DNA of 64,000 nucleotides from Spizellomyces punctatus DAOM BR117 (GCF_000182565.1 NW_015971556.1:248001-312000), one strand, 5' to 3'. Shown: positions 48,276-61,326, numbered from the stretch's first letter. Numbers and translations are program-made. The notes: generated from the sequence alone by a model not told the origin.

Positions 48276-51200
48276 ATGTTCATCAAACCGCTCGACACGA
48301 CAGCGCTTCCATCGGCCACATTCCAGGACCATGCCGGCAATGCGCACTTCGCCCTTCAATCCAAGAAGGCGAACGTCGTAAGATCCCTCTTTAGTGGGAT
48401 AGCGTCTCTGTCGCTTTCAACCTCTTCAGATAGCGCATATAAGAAAAATATAATGGAGTACGAGTTTCGCATTATTCTGCGATGTCCAAGTCGAAAGGCT
48501 GAATACATCGTTGCTGTTGATGACACGTTCGAGAAGATCCATACTGATTGGAATTGGGTGGAGAGAAACTTGTTTTTGAAGGTGACGGACCCATGTTACA
48601 CATTCTGCTTTCTATATTCGCTTATTTTATGTACTTTTGACACAGCTTGCAGAGATTGATGCATCGGGTTCAACCTTTACCCCACACCAGCTTGACACGA
48701 TGTTATTGAAACAGTTTGAGGAATTGACAGAGGAAGCTGTGGGTAAGTACACTGGCAATCTTGCGGTCAAAATCTCCGACTCTGATTAACGGTTGCGTGC
48801 AGACCCGAGAGCAGCTGAGGTACAAGCGAAACTCCAGGAAGTTCGGAAATCGCTCCTGCCTCATTTTCCGATGCTGTCAGACGAGATCTTACTAAACTGT
48901 AGGTCTACGATGGTTCCTGTGGGTCAATGTTCACTGGAAAAACGTCTTTCCTAACTCACCAAAGGCGTCTGATGCAGTCTACGCATGCACTTACTGGATC
49001 AGTGAAACGGTTGCCGCCAGGGGACAGCTATGCATAACCCGCAACTACGTTTGTTTCTACGGCTCCAAATCAGCGGGACAGCCTGAAAGCAATCTATCGA
49101 ATCCTTCAGATGTGCCTATTTCCATTGGCCTGAAAGATGTCACCTCTTTGGAACTCGTGAATGCAAGCCGGTTACTGTTGCCGGATAGTATCCAGATTGG
49201 AACAAAGCGGAAGAATGTGGGTACGCTGGTGGTTTTCATTCCCACTTGTGAGGACACATCTCATTTGCTGACGCTCAGTATTCTTTCTGGCTCTGCAGTA
49301 CACCTTTTCGCTGTACTTTCACCGAAAAGAAGTCTTCCGAGTTCTCTCTGTATTGGCCAATGCAGCAATGAATCGTTTGATAAAAGGGGCGGAAAATTCA
49401 ATATCTGCACTGTCGGACATGTTCGGCAAGGGTAATGTCAGCGGAGATTTGTCGGCTAACGTTGGAAATCGCGGCGGCGGGCTGTTAACAATGGGGCGGT
49501 CGCGTGATGAATTTTCCTTCTTCCCGCGCCGATCAGCTAGTGCGGTGAGCGACGGGTTGGATGAAACAGACTTCACAGAGCAACTGGAGCGGACAGGCGA
49601 TCAACACAAACCGTCAGGGGAGGCAGCTGACTCAGAATTGGAGAAAACTGGGGCTATCGAAGAAGACGAGAGTGATGGTGTAGGGGCAGCGGACTTCACG
49701 TATGGCCTGATGCGATATGCCCACATCTCCGCTGCGACGATGAATTCCATAGAAGACCTAGACATCCAAACGAGAAACCTAGAGTTTCGTCAGCTATTCA
49801 GGTTGCCCTTTTCGGACACAATCGTGTTGGATGAAGCCCCATGCTACTTCTATCATCGAATGAACTCTGCCAACATCACTGGTAAACTGTATCTCTCGCA
49901 AAATTTCCTAAATTTCGTGGGCCTATCACCAGCCGGTTCCGGGGGCCAGATATTGGGGAGTACTGCAGCATCAAATTCTGCGTCGATGTCCACGCTCTTT
50001 GAGTCTCCGCAGGATCCCACGTTGATATTGAGTATACCGTATCCGCATATCGTTTCTGTTAAAAAGCAGCCCCCAACGGCCCTACCTGCTGCTGGGAAAA
50101 TATCCACGTTTTCTTTGTCAGGCTACCTTGTTCTGTCAACCAAGAGCAAACAGGAAATCTGGCTGTCATTTGGTAATGTCAAAAGTAGAGATCGTGTATC
50201 GGAAATTCTTCTGCAAAGGATGAAACAGGTTGATTTTCATTTTGATGACGATTTTGTGGTTGGTGAACGAAACGGTGGCATTATTCGACGAGGTTCCACA
50301 GTCCAACCATCTACACCTGGAGGATCGCAACCTGCAACGAGTGGATCAGCTTTTACATTCCGCGTTAGTGGTTCCGCAAACTCTACTGGCAGTCTTGACG
50401 AGTTCATTGGCAGCCTACAAGAGGACAAGATATACGGAACCGGTGGTGGACCTCGAATTCTTCAGATTGGTCTCAAATTCTTGTTCGATGACCTCCACAG
50501 CGAAGGGACGCTGCCGCCAGCAATGAGAGTTCGGGGTGGAAGCCAAGATTTTGAAACTGATATGGTGAAAAGATCTATTAGCAACCCCCCCTTGTCTGAA
50601 GACCGTGTGAGCAGGACCCAAGCAGATGCACAGGCAATAGAGAAGTGGGAAGACTATTTGGAAGGCAATGGAAGAGATGTTTGTATGATCAAAGACTTTA
50701 AGGCGTTGCGCGAACTAATAATACGGACCAATGGGATACCAATCAAATTCCGTGGCGACATCTGGTATGTGTTTCGGAATTTTTCATTTTCTCTGAAGGG
50801 GTGACCCATGACATTTAATGGTTTTATTCAGGATGATATGTGCCGGCAGCTGGTATTCACGCCCGGAGAAAGACTATTATACTAAGCTCGTGCATGGTCA
50901 TATGCGGGAGACTAGCGTGTTTGCCGAAGAGATTGAGAAAGACGTTCGCAGGTATGACATGAAAGGCACAGGGATTGTGTGTTGCCACGGGTCGACTCAC
51001 CCGCACCGCCCCCTCCTATCATCAGGAGTTTACCAGAGCACCCAGCGTACCAGTCGACGGTGGGTATTGACGCCCTTCGACGGCTCCTCACTGCATATTC
51101 GTGGCGAAATCCAGCTATTGGCTATGCACAAGCTTTGAATATCATATCCGCCGTCCTGTTACTCCATTTACGAGAAGAGGATGCCTTTTGGTTGCTGTGT

Positions 51201-53518
51201 CAGTATCAGAAAGAGTAACGTATGATTTTGCTCATGGCTAAAACCGGTCTTTCTTAAATGACGCAGGCATCATAGTTGAACGAATTCTCCCTGACCATTA
51301 TACTAAAACATTGGTTGGCTCAGTGGTCGACCAAAACGTTTTCTCTCACTTGGTGCAAATCCACCTTCCCACGCTCTGGGCTCACTTGACCAAGTTGTAT
51401 ATGGATTTATCCACAATATCAGTACCTTGGTTTGTCTGCCTTTTTCTAAATACGGTTCCTTTGCGTGTCGGGGTGAAATTTTTGGACGCATTCTTCTTGG
51501 ACGGACCGAAGTTTCTGTTTTGGGTGGCTCTCGCCATTTTGAAGATAAACGAATCCCAACTAGTGCAGAAGGGCAAAGACGATGATCTCTTCGTTAGAAT
51601 CCTGAAAAACTTCTTTCAAAGACTGGGCACGGAAGGGGATGCCGACGCAAACGTCGGTGACGCTGAAGGTACTAGTGCATCAGAGGGTAGCGATCCTGCA
51701 CCTCCACGGGGCAGTCAAGACACGTTTAGACGGTTCGGCGGAGGCACAGATGCAGTTGACGTCTCCACGCTAACCGGACGGAAGCTCTTTGAACACCTGA
51801 TGTCGGTTGCGTACAGTACCTATTCATCGACGGTGACAGCGGAGGTAATCGAACCGCTGAGAATGCGCTACAGGCTCATAGTGGTGCATCAAATGGAGGA
51901 GACCAGTCGTAAGTCTCAAGTGCGAACGCTTTGTGAGCAAGTTTCAATGACTTTTGAAGAGGTGGGGATTGTCTATGATGAAGTGAGAAAGTATGAATAT
52001 GGTCACGAGGAGGAAGTGGAGGATGGGCGCGGCATCGCCGCTTTGAGAAAAAAAGAGGAAGAAGTCGAGGAGGCAGAAATGAGAGATTTATTGATCTCTC
52101 TGGGCGGATGGGGTATGGCTGGCCGTACCTCGGGCGAGGCTGGGAAGAAGAACAAAAAAAGGAGTAAAATGCAAAGACAGCAGGAAGTTGGACAGAAAAC
52201 AGTACGACTCAGCGATTTTCGGAAGGTCCTCGCTGTGGTCAGCCCATGGCGGAGTGGAACCACCGGAGTGGCACCGACAAAAGACGCAGGACGACCTTCC
52301 ACAGAAAATCGCGGTAATACATTAGGTCGCAGCTCAGTGGCGTCAACTCGTACTATACCACATAGTGGGTCAGGCACGTTGAAATCCTCTCCATCAGCAA
52401 GTTCAGTCAAAGGACAAGATCCGCTTGGAAGCAATCTAAGTCTGCGCAGCGTTGCATCAACGGACGAGATTCAGATTGGACTCACAGATCGAATGTATTT
52501 CTATTGTTCACTGCACTACAACTTCCTGCGGACTGCAAAACACCGAAGTACAGACGCGTCTTCACCTTTAGCGCCGCCGCAAGTAGGTGAAGCGACTGCA
52601 GATAGCCGAGATGCAAGTGGTCATGGAAGTGACAGGAGTACGTACATCGTGGATCTTGCGACCGTGGTCCATATTCTGGACATCATCATGAAGCAACCAT
52701 TGCATTCGCGTTTACGGTTCCTGTTCGATATTCATGACATCGACGGAGACGGATTTCTAAATAAGAACGAGCTCAAAGCTGTAATGGACAGCTTATTGGA
52801 GATGTTTGAAAGACTGCGACAAGAAGGCGTAGCTTCGGGAGCAGGAACTCCAGAGGGCACTCGGGAAGACGAGGAGCTTTACCTGAGCGCGGTGAGCTCG
52901 TTCCTAAATACAGCGCTCAAACTGGGGAATAATAAGGGAGACTCAACAGGAACTCTGAGCGGTTTTGGTTCAGGGAGCTCACAAGGAATGAAGAAGTCCG
53001 CGAGTATTGATCTAGTGCCTTCCCGTGATTCTGGTGGTTCAGGATCCAGTTCGAATCTAGCAGCATCACACTCGCGCCGTACAGGCGCTCATCGACATCA
53101 TCAACAGCATTTTAAACCGAAGCTTGATGAAGCGCTGGGAGAAGAGGAAGGTGAGGGGGATTTGGGAGGGGCACTGGGTGACGGCCCGCCATCTAAAGTC
53201 GATTTGACCGGATCGGGGATTGGACAAGGGCCGGGCCGCGGGTCGACGAAATATGAACGAGGGCACCGACGAAAGAGATCAGCTTCCTTATCCTCATCAG
53301 ATGGAAAGCTTGCCACAACCGAAGCAGTATCCGCATCTTCGAATATCCAGGCGGGTAGCGACACCTCATTGCCTTTTCGGCTATCCTTCAACGAATTTCT
53401 ACTGGCTGTACTTTCGCAAAGTGTCTTTGTTCAATACTTTGAGAGAATCTGGGTTCTATCCAAGGAGGATGGGACAGATATGGGTGACGGACGGATAGTC
53501 ATTGGTTGGAAGAAATAA
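48276..53518 (+). CDS. GRAM-TBC-EF-hand Rab GTPase-activating protein (TBC1D8/9-like)
   Basis: It starts [16 protein letters not shown]. The N-terminal half has [20 protein letters not shown], then a first GRAM domain with [20 protein letters not shown] and IQIGTKRK, closing [25 protein letters not shown] second GRAM-like unit is [26 protein letters not shown]. The TBC domain spans about 50.7-51.6 kb: [19 protein letters not shown]-type text ([18 protein letters not shown]) carrying the IxxDxxR arginine finger, [20 protein letters not shown] carrying the YxQ glutamine, EEDAFWLL, and [18 protein letters not shown]. Both catalytic residues are present, so GAP activity is expected. After a disordered linker comes an EF-hand, [20 protein letters not shown], with a full calcium loop, then a Gly/Ser-rich insert. 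The architecture equals animal TBC1D8/9 and yeast GYP2/MDR1. Confidence 0.92.
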
Positions 53519-53576
53519 GCTTGATGTCTGTAGTCTATCTTGGAGACTTGCTGAATCAGCAATATCATGTGATTAA

Positions 53577-55707
53577 ATGAACCTCACAGCCACCACCTCA
53601 TATCTTCCCACAGTCCTCCCAAAACCGCCAGGTTTGCTTCTGATTCCAATGTTTTCCACAATGAGAGAAGATTGTGTTCAGTTAGAAGGAGATCTTGATT
53701 CTGCATCAGTGAATCCGGGGGAAGACTCGTTGTCGTTAGCAGCGGAGCTGACCGCGATCCCATTTGCCAGGTTTCTCCAGGAAGCAGAGACATGCACTTC
53801 CATAGCGTTTTGCCGACTTTCTTCTTTCTCGTTCCTTCGCACGTCTAGAGTCTCGACAACCGTAATAAAAACTGAGTCCTACAATTACAGTTTTTTGGAA
53901 AGTCCCTATACATCGCCTGTGGCTCCGCGTAGGACCGTTAATTCAATTCGCACGGGAGACTTACTTGGTGAGTTAAAGATTGTTGACGGCAAGCGCCTAC
54001 TTCTCCGCTAAGATCGCATGAAAAGGGCCTAGCGATGGCAACGCCCTCTCAGCTAGTCCCAGCAGCATTGGGTCCAGCTACGTTGACTGGGGGTCCAATA
54101 TGGGCTCCCCAACCTCAAAGCATCACAGATTGAACGACAAGTATGACAGAATGAGTGTGAGAACCTTACGCACAGTTCAACCGTCATCTCGTTCCCTAGT
54201 TCAAACATACCCTGCAGGAGAAGCTGGATGAAATGGCATCCCAACTGGTCTCAGGTCCTCGACGCACTCTTGGATCCGGTCGTAAAAAAAGACTTTTCAA
54301 AGGGGCGATTGCCCAAGACTTTGCTGACTTACAGCGAAGAAATACCCGCACGAGATTAGGAGAACAATTTAGTACCTTACTGGGGAGGCGAAATGTCAGC
54401 ACCCCCACGCTAGAAAGGTACTCGACCCGAAATCTTCGAAGAGAGGAAATGAGGGCTAGATATAGCACACCAGAATTCCAGCGGAAGAAGCCTGTAGCTG
54501 ATGAAGATGACCCGCTACTTCTAAACGTGGGCACAGGTTTGCTTTTGCAACGGACGAAAGAGCAGCCAATGGTCCGCTGGACCAATGCACCGCCATCGAA
54601 GAATCCTTTCTTGGATGAGCCTAAAGTAATACCATGGGTAAGAAGGTACACTGCGAAGCTTGTGACAGTAGTCATGTCAATCCGATATATTTCTAGTCCA
54701 CACCTGGGCCTCGAATACGAAGACACGAAGCGGTAGGACAGGACTACATGGATGCAGTGGAGCTCCACCCCTCTTTAGACAATTGGTCCCGACCGAATGC
54801 ACACGAAACTTGGGCTGATCAGCGTCAGATCCAATTCAAGGGGATAACTTTTGTGTCAGGAAGTGGCTCACCAATCAGAAGCGGCACTCCACCATTGAGG
54901 AGCCTGCAGTTTTCACCGTTTGCGCGGGATAAAAGACAGGAAGAGGGAGCCGTTCAAACAGATGTCAATCCCACTTCCGAAGGTGGTGCTTTACCGGATG
55001 TACGGACGTCGTCTGAATCAAATATTTACGTTCGACAGCTGAGACATCTTGGCCCATCGGCGGATCTATTTGCATTTATGCCTCAAGAAGATGGAGAAGC
55101 AGTTGCAGACATTGACAATACCAGCAACACAGCGGATCAACCAGGGATTGGAAAGTGGCCAGGGGTAATGAACCAAGCTATACAGGCCGCAGTCCTTATA
55201 GAAAATGAGACAGAAGGCGCTTGCAAATCGCAATTCGGTGAGCCGTATCGCAATGCGGATAACCTTCCTCTCGGTCCTACACATCGTACTGCATCTTTTA
55301 ACAGTGATTTGCTTGATGTGGACTTAACGATTGAAGAGCTGGAAGCATTGGATCGCCTTGAGAAAGAGGCGCTAGGGCAAGCCGACACAGTGACAACTAA
55401 TCACAACACGGACACGGCGACAGCGAAAAATGCACGAACAAACATGCTCTTTGCCAGGAATGACCAGAAATCCATCAGCGAATCGAAATCATTGCAAGAT
55501 ATCCTTTCTGCCGACCGCCTTGAGCAACATGCACGGTTTGCTCGCGGGGGTGGAGAAGGCGCAGCCAGTAAACCTGAAAGCAATACGTTCCAAACGACAA
55601 TGGATTTATTGCCAAAGTACCCATCCAAGTTTTACGGCCATAATAACCCAACGACGTATCCTAGTCCCCCAGATGACAGACTTAAGTCGAAGGTATATCG
55701 CAAATGA
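53577..55707 (+). CDS. Unrecognised disordered protein with short coiled coil
   Basis: I do not recognise this protein. The ATG at 53577 (MNLTATTSYLP) is the first in frame. Exon 1 ends at TGDLL (GTGAGT near 53968). Later exons supply SSIGSSYVDWGSNMGSPTSK HHRLNDKYDRMS, then EKLDEMASQLVSGPRRTLGS, forming a short coiled coil. The rest is basic and Arg-rich (RKKRLFKGAIAQDFADLQRR), followed by a long acidic, Ser/Thr-rich tail with a helix (VDLTIEELEALDRLEKEALG) and the end FYGHNNPTTYPSPPDDRLKS KVYRK. No membrane span. It is one of only two genes that follow a neighbour on the same strand, 58 bases behind the TBC gene, so exon 1 could instead belong to a 3' UTR or a different start. Splice phases are consistent. 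Confidence 0.55.
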
Positions 55708-55822
55708 TGCAGTATGTGAAAGCGTATTACAACGTGATCCCTATTACAAAATTCTGACAAAGATGTAAGAAATGTATTATTCTAAATCTGGCGAACTGTG
55801 GCTAGCTTTGTTGCAATAAATA

Positions 55823-56699
55823 CTATCCTTTCAGAGAAGTTGCTTCACGTCTTTCCAGTCGTCTGAGGACCTTGGCGGGATTTCCAGCTACTACTACATA
55901 GGGTTCTACGTCTTTCGTGACAACGCTACCAGCCCCAACAGTCACACCATCTCCGATAGTAACGCCTGGAAGAATTGTGCAATTGCCACCTATCCAAACA
56001 TCATTTCCGATCTGACAGCAGCAGGATTTTAGATGTGCAGCTCATGTTGGATGTCACAACCCATCGTACCTTGATAGGTTTGCCCAGTTCAGGGCCCCAG
56101 TTGCGTCGGATTTCGGGGTCAACTGGGTGCGTTGCAGCAAAAAGACAGACATTGGGTCCAAACAGGCTACCGAACAAAAAGTTTGGTTGATGAGCAAACC
56201 TTAATCTTAAAGTATACCAAAGACACATACACATCATTTCCGATTTCAACTTTGCAAGTGTCCAATATTACAGTTCCAAAGTTCTGCAGCCATAGGAGCA
56301 ATGGCCATCAATCATTTCATTTCTTTGAAAGTACGCATGACACAGCGCAGATTATCAGTATCCATACCATGAAGACTCTATCACCAATAAACGTGTTTTT
56401 TCCCTGCGGAAACGCACGATTACTCGTCCATCATAGTAGTGGTCCTTGAGTACTCAGAAATTACCTACATAATCGCACCGTAGGGGAGGCAGAATGCTGC
56501 ATTCCTCGCCAAACTTTCCAAACAACCGTCTCAAGAGATCTTGCTTTTCGTTTTGTGGCGTGTCTTCGTCGAGGTCATTAAACTTTCTGCACATTTTGCT
56601 CGCTCTGGTTCTTTTCTGCGTAAGATCTGGGTCAGTGGCGATGTAGAGGTCGCCTGCGAGCATCTTTTCCTCCTCCGTTCGACGGTCATTGGCGGTCAT
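55823..56699 (-). CDS. Maltose/galactoside O-acetyltransferase-like hexapeptide protein
   Basis: It starts [20 protein letters not shown] at 56699. EKMLAG.LY...D..L is the conserved N-terminal Maa region, followed by [25 protein letters not shown]. After introns comes the left-handed beta-helix: a middle exon, then [31 protein letters not shown] and [20 protein letters not shown] before the stop at 55823. The hexapeptide repeats and the N-terminal helix match bacterial maa/lacA-type acetyl-CoA sugar acetyltransferases, which are also common in fungi. The catalytic His should lie in the middle exon (N...H...NI region, about 56.1-56.3 kb), which I could not fix exactly. An upstream ATG at 56741 is possible. 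It is divergent from the NPP gene at 107 bases. Confidence 0.85.
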
Positions 56700-56806
56700 T
56701 GTGCAATTCAGAGTGGTGTTTACCAACTTGACGTCCTCCAAACATGTAAAACGCGGTGTCTAGAGGTCTGGCTTAGCTTTGTAAGCGTTGGTTTGTCCTC
56801 TACCAA

Positions 56807-58972
56807 ATGAGCTACGGGGAGATCCCGTTGTGGGATTCGAGGGTGGACGAAGAGCCGTTTGCACTTCCGGTACCAAAGAAAACCACGTTGGAGATACTTC
56901 CAGAGGAATTTCGCAGAGCATTGTCACCTGAGCGCTTTATCGTAGAAGAAAGTTACCCTCCGCATGACGAAGAGGCAAACGCTGCCTTTGAGGAGTGGGT
57001 GGGCTCCGATGGCACGCAACGCCTGCTAAACACTGAGGAGAGTTACTGGGGTCACACTGACCAGCAAAGTTCGGCGGAAACTCTGGTCGGTAGCACTGAA
57101 GGTTCGACAAAAGCTTATCTTCAACCTGGGGGCAAACGGGTAGGTGTTGCTAATAGTATGGGCTTTCGACCATAGCACAGAGCTGAATTATCAGTGCACT
57201 AGGACTCTCATTATTTGAGGCCTGTTTTCAGAATATTTCTTGCCGGCGCAGCCTGCTTGCTGCTTCTGGCGCTGGGAGTCGGAGTGTGGGCGGTCACCAA
57301 ACGGGGTGAGGAAACATCATCCTCGTCAGCAACGACTCTCTCCTCGGCGGATGCATATGCCCGTACAATAATATTAATTTCATTGGATGGGTTTCGTGCA
57401 TCCTATTTAAATCGAAACCTCACGCCGGCTTTGGCTCAACTTGGTAGGTCCTTTACAAATAGTGTCACATCTGACTTTTCTGTGGTAGCATTTGACATGT
57501 TTCTCTGCCAGCGGCCGATGGCATTCATGCAAAGACTATGCAGCCAGTATTCCCGGTACGTATCTTGTTTAGCAAAGTTGAATGCAGCGCGCTCTGAGGC
57601 TTTGCTTCAGTCCATCACGTTTCCGAACCACTACAGTATTGTCACCGGCTTGTATCCAGAGTCACATGGGATTGTAGCCAATGTAACTATCAAACCCTAC
57701 TTTGCCTTTCCTCGTCTTGTGCGCCAATCATTGATGCTGTGCAGGTCTTTTACGACCCTGAGAAAGACGACACGTTCGTCTACGTTGACCCGGCGAGCAA
57801 TGGCAATGGTCAGTGGTGGGGTGGCGAGCCGATATGGGTGACGGCCATTAAGCAGTCACATCGATCTGCAGCGTGCATGTGGTAGGCATCATTTTCTTTT
57901 TGACCAATGTGCAAGAACAAGTTGCTTAATCTGTTTCCAGGCCAGGTTCTGAAGCTGCCATTCAAGTAAGCATCTACCGCAGAACGCACATATATTTCAC
58001 AGACGGCTTATGTATCCGCCTGATTTAGGATATCCGTCCAACGTACTGGTTCAAATACAACCATACCATGCCCTTGTTCGACAGAGCGGAAAAGATATTG
58101 GAATGGTTGGAAAAGCCCTTGGAAGAGCGCCCTTCAGTCCTTACCATGTATATTCCCGATGTGGATTCAGCTGGGCATTGGGCCGGAGTGGATTCGAAAG
58201 AAGTCAATGACTCTTTAGTTCGAGTGGACCAGGCTATTGAGCACTTGCTGCAAGGACTGGAAGAGCGGAACTTGACGGGAAAAGTGAATTTGATGGTTGT
58301 GAGTGACCATGGAATGACAAACAGCTCGAAGGATCGGATAGTCTTCTTGGATGATTACATCAACCTGAACGATGTAACCATTCTCGAGAACAAGCCACTT
58401 GTTATGCTGTACCCGAATGAAGGAAACGGTACGTACAAAGGCCGATATGCATGTGTAAGGGGCAAGTCGACCTGATTACGTATACCCCAATAATGGTAGC
58501 TACCGAAGGAATTCTCGAAGCGCTCACCAAAGGTTCCAAAGAAAACGGTCGCTTTAAAGTCTGGCGCCGTGAAGATGCACCCGCCGAATATCACTATTCT
58601 CATTCATCCCGGATCGGACCGATCGTGGCGATTCCTGAGAATGTACGTATCGTCTGATGTCAAGCTGGTCTCGCATTCACTGACATAAAATTGCAGGGAT
58701 GGGTTTTCGCCGTGCGCTCAACCTACGACCCGACAAAACCATTTCAACCCATAGGTCTCCACGGATACAATATCACCCACCCAGATATGCAAAGCATCTT
58801 CATTGCGTCAGGACCGGCGTTCAGACCTTCTAAAGAACCTATCCCTACTTTCCTGAACTTGGAACTTTACAACCTTATGTGCCGCATCATGGATTTGGCA
58901 CCCGCTCCAAATAATGGGACCAGGGGCTGGATGGAGGAATTTGAAAAGAGATGGCTAGCCCCTGGCTGGTAG
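56807..58972 (+). CDS. Ectonucleotide pyrophosphatase/phosphodiesterase (NPP family)
   Basis: Type II membrane enzyme that hydrolyses nucleotide pyrophosphate or phosphodiester bonds outside the cell or in the vacuole. The cytosolic N-terminus (MSYGEIPLWDSRVDEEPFAL) is about 110 residues. A membrane anchor follows across an intron: IFLAGAACLLLLALGVGVWA. The catalytic domain has IILISLDGFRASYLNRNLTP with the metal Asp, SITFPNHYSIVTGLYPESHG with the Thr nucleophile, WWGGEPIWVTA, YIPDVDSAGHWAGVDS (Asp/His metal site), MVVSDHGMTNSS (Asp-His) and IGLHGYNITHPDMQSIFIAS (His). All six metal ligands are visible. The end is WMEEFEKRWLAPGW. No nuclease-like domain follows, so it is the short fungal NPP form. 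The 57.5-58.0 kb exons are approximate. Confidence 0.92.
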
Positions 58973-59900
58973 AATGGGTAGACATTTATTTGTATATAGG
59001 ACTTATATTGTAAAAATATGGCCGTGTCTCGAGCGATTACAGCACAGCGTTCGACGTTGTGCGTAACTGTTTCCGCAACTGCATTCCATGCTATCAGACT
59101 CTGACATTGAAGCATTGTTCCTTTGCATCTAGACCTCGCCCGCATGATGAAGAGCGGCTCCATACGGTAGCCTCTTTGGCGACGCTGACAAGAGTAAAGG
59201 GATTGATATTGCTGACCTTTACGACCACGTAACGCTTCGAGCGTATAGCGCTATGGGTGAAAAAAATCAGCTTGTATGCCGATTAAACAAGACATCAGAC
59301 AGCGTCTGGAAGAGACGACAACAAGGCCAAAGAAGAATACACTTGGGCTTGCTAGGCTGTTCCAGATCTGTCCTGATGGGGACTGTTCTATGGCAAGCTA
59401 CTGCGAAGGAAACAAAACGGTTGCACTGTTGAAAGAATAAATGTTCACGTGCCCGCTGCTAAATCACGTGCCAACATCTTGAACCTGTGTTGGAATGGCA
59501 AGCGCTCTGTCGTTTCTGTGGTAAGGATATGGCTTATGACGACTAGACGATTCCACGAGATGGACCACTGGTTTTTATCGGCGTGTTTACCCCAACGAAA
59601 GATCTTCTCGGTGCCTATTGGTACATATGTGAAAAGATTGTAGAAATAATCAATACGATGCCTCTGAAGAGCATGAGAGTGAGAGGGTTGGAATGTACAA
59701 AAATGCTGAATTGTATATACGAGAGATAATATAGGTTTCTAATCTACATGTCCATATGGTTAAAGTATTGTGCAATGACAACCCGTGGATTTCTTCTTAT
59801 ATCCCTCTCCTTTATCGATTTGGGGAGAGGAAATGCTAAATGTGTATCGGTCCTCGCCAGTCGCCTTGAACGCAAAGTTTCAGTTGATTACAATACCAAC
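58973..59900. other. 0.9-kb convergent gap with paired E-box cores
   Basis: This gap lies between two facing stop codons. I see no supported gene; the frame 59449-59643 has no family features. Two CACGTG cores sit 13 bases apart at 59446-59451 and 59465-59470. That is odd for a region that should contain only 3' ends. Confidence 0.4.
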
Positions 59901-61038
59901 TCAACTAGCGGAGTGGTAGGCACCTCTACTTACCCTCTTCTCAACATCAATCTCCTTTAATCCACTCAGCAATACATCTGACTTTTCTATCCGGGGAAGA
60001 TACGACTCCGGCCGTGCTTGGTCCCATTGATGGTTCCGTTGTCCTGATTGTAACCTCTCTCCATTCCCGGTGGCTGTCGCCCATTCACGGATCTCTTTCG
60101 GTGATCGACCGTTGTATGGTGAGCGCTCACCATTGTGTTTGATGGTTGGAACCTTGGCCACATTTCGACTGCCATGGTTCGCTACATATACGACTGTCCC
60201 GTCAACTTCCGAGCTATAGTCCATAAAAACAGCGTACTGTGAGTCTTGACGCTCCGGAGGCTTCTTTGGCCGTTTCCCGGAGCGATCCCTATCCTGAGAA
60301 CGCGTTTGAGGTGAAAGTGGGAGGGGAAGAGGGGGCTTGGTGGCACGTTGCGGTGCATTGGCTGGCGTTGGTTGAGACCCTCTCCTTGGGGGACGGACTA
60401 TGGCACTTCCAGCACTGTCTATGTAATGTTGCCTTTGTGATGGCAACGCATTGCGCTGAACCGCCGAAGCCTCCGCCGCTCTTTTCTGAGAATGATGAGA
60501 CGAGGCTTCCCGATGGACACTTTGGTTTCTTAGGGGAACAGTAAGTTCGGATGGAGAAGGGGGTGGTTCCTCTCCATCTGGGTACGCTTTAATATCGATG
60601 GTGGTCACTTGTTCAGGCATTAGCTGTTTGAGCACCGTTGGAATTGGGACATCGTCGTAATTCGACCATCTATTGAAGTACTTTTTACCATCTGCGGTTT
60701 CCCTCTCTTGTGCAACAGACGAGTTTATGGCAGGCAGGTTTTCAGGTCCGCGCGGGCTGAAAGCAAAAAGGATATGAGATGGGCTTGACTTTTGCGAGGG
60801 TAGAGCGCATAAACAAAGCCACGTACGTACATTTTGTCCCTTGTTCTAAATGGTTCAGCTGTCACCCACAAGGGAACACTAGATGAGCGCCAGTGCATTC
60901 GCAGGTCTACTAAAACTTGTGTTACTCACGTATTGCAGAAGACTGCTTATCCGCACTACCAGGGTTCGCTACCCCTCCCTTCTTGGCAGGTAAGCCAACC
61001 GCCCGCTCCCTCTGAGCGTATATTCGTTGTTCGTTCAT
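59901..61038 (-). CDS. Unrecognised Pro/Arg-rich protein
   Basis: I do not recognise this protein. The start is MNEQRIYAQRERAVGLPAKK at 61038. A GTGAGT intron (about 71 bases) and a GTACGT intron lead in phase to IPEPFRTRDKIPRGPENLPA, NSSVAQERETADGKKYFNRW, then SNYDDVPIPTVLKQLMPEQV. The rest is disordered: Pro-rich (LTVPLRNQSVHREASSHHSQ and PLPLPLSPQTRSQDRDRSGK) with a weakly folded section YAVFMDYSSEVDGTVVYVAN and a basic Gln/Arg tail. The only conserved-looking block is KKYFNRWSNYDD. Length about 300 residues. It is divergent from the histone deacetylase at 288 bases, so the two may be co-expressed. Confidence 0.6.
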
Positions 61039-61250
61039 GTCGATGACCTGCGCTTTTGCAGAATGTCGATCATCGGCATAGAAAGAGCTGACAGCAAATG
61101 GTCAAGACCAGCAATGAGGTCTTCATTCCAAAACGCAGAAGATGGGGCGGGTTACATTTGCTCACATTTCCTCAAAGGAAATGCACACTTGAAAACCCAA
61201 AGCCACGACGTGTTTCAAACTCCCAAGATTTGCGGTCGATGAGCATTTTA

Positions 61251-61258
61251 TCACGTGA
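61251..61258. promoter_or_regulatory. Palindromic E-box TCACGTGA upstream of HDAC
   Basis: It is embedded in the 10-bp palindrome ATCACGTGAT, 69 bases before the HDAC ATG, within the region shared with the divergent unknown gene. Same motif as at 13689 and 34323. Confidence 0.5.
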
Positions 61259-61326
61259 TCATCAATGAGGGGGACTTTATAGAGTTTTGTTTGAAGTTTT
61301 TTTTTGGACATCTCATCCGCGTTTAG

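Noticed and set aside
60900-60960. Apparent 20-base intron (GTGAGT...TTTTAG) in the unknown gene at 60 kb
   Set aside because: Far shorter than other introns here. An acceptor about 50 bases further on gives a 71-base intron and an in-phase product that joins the next exon cleanly.
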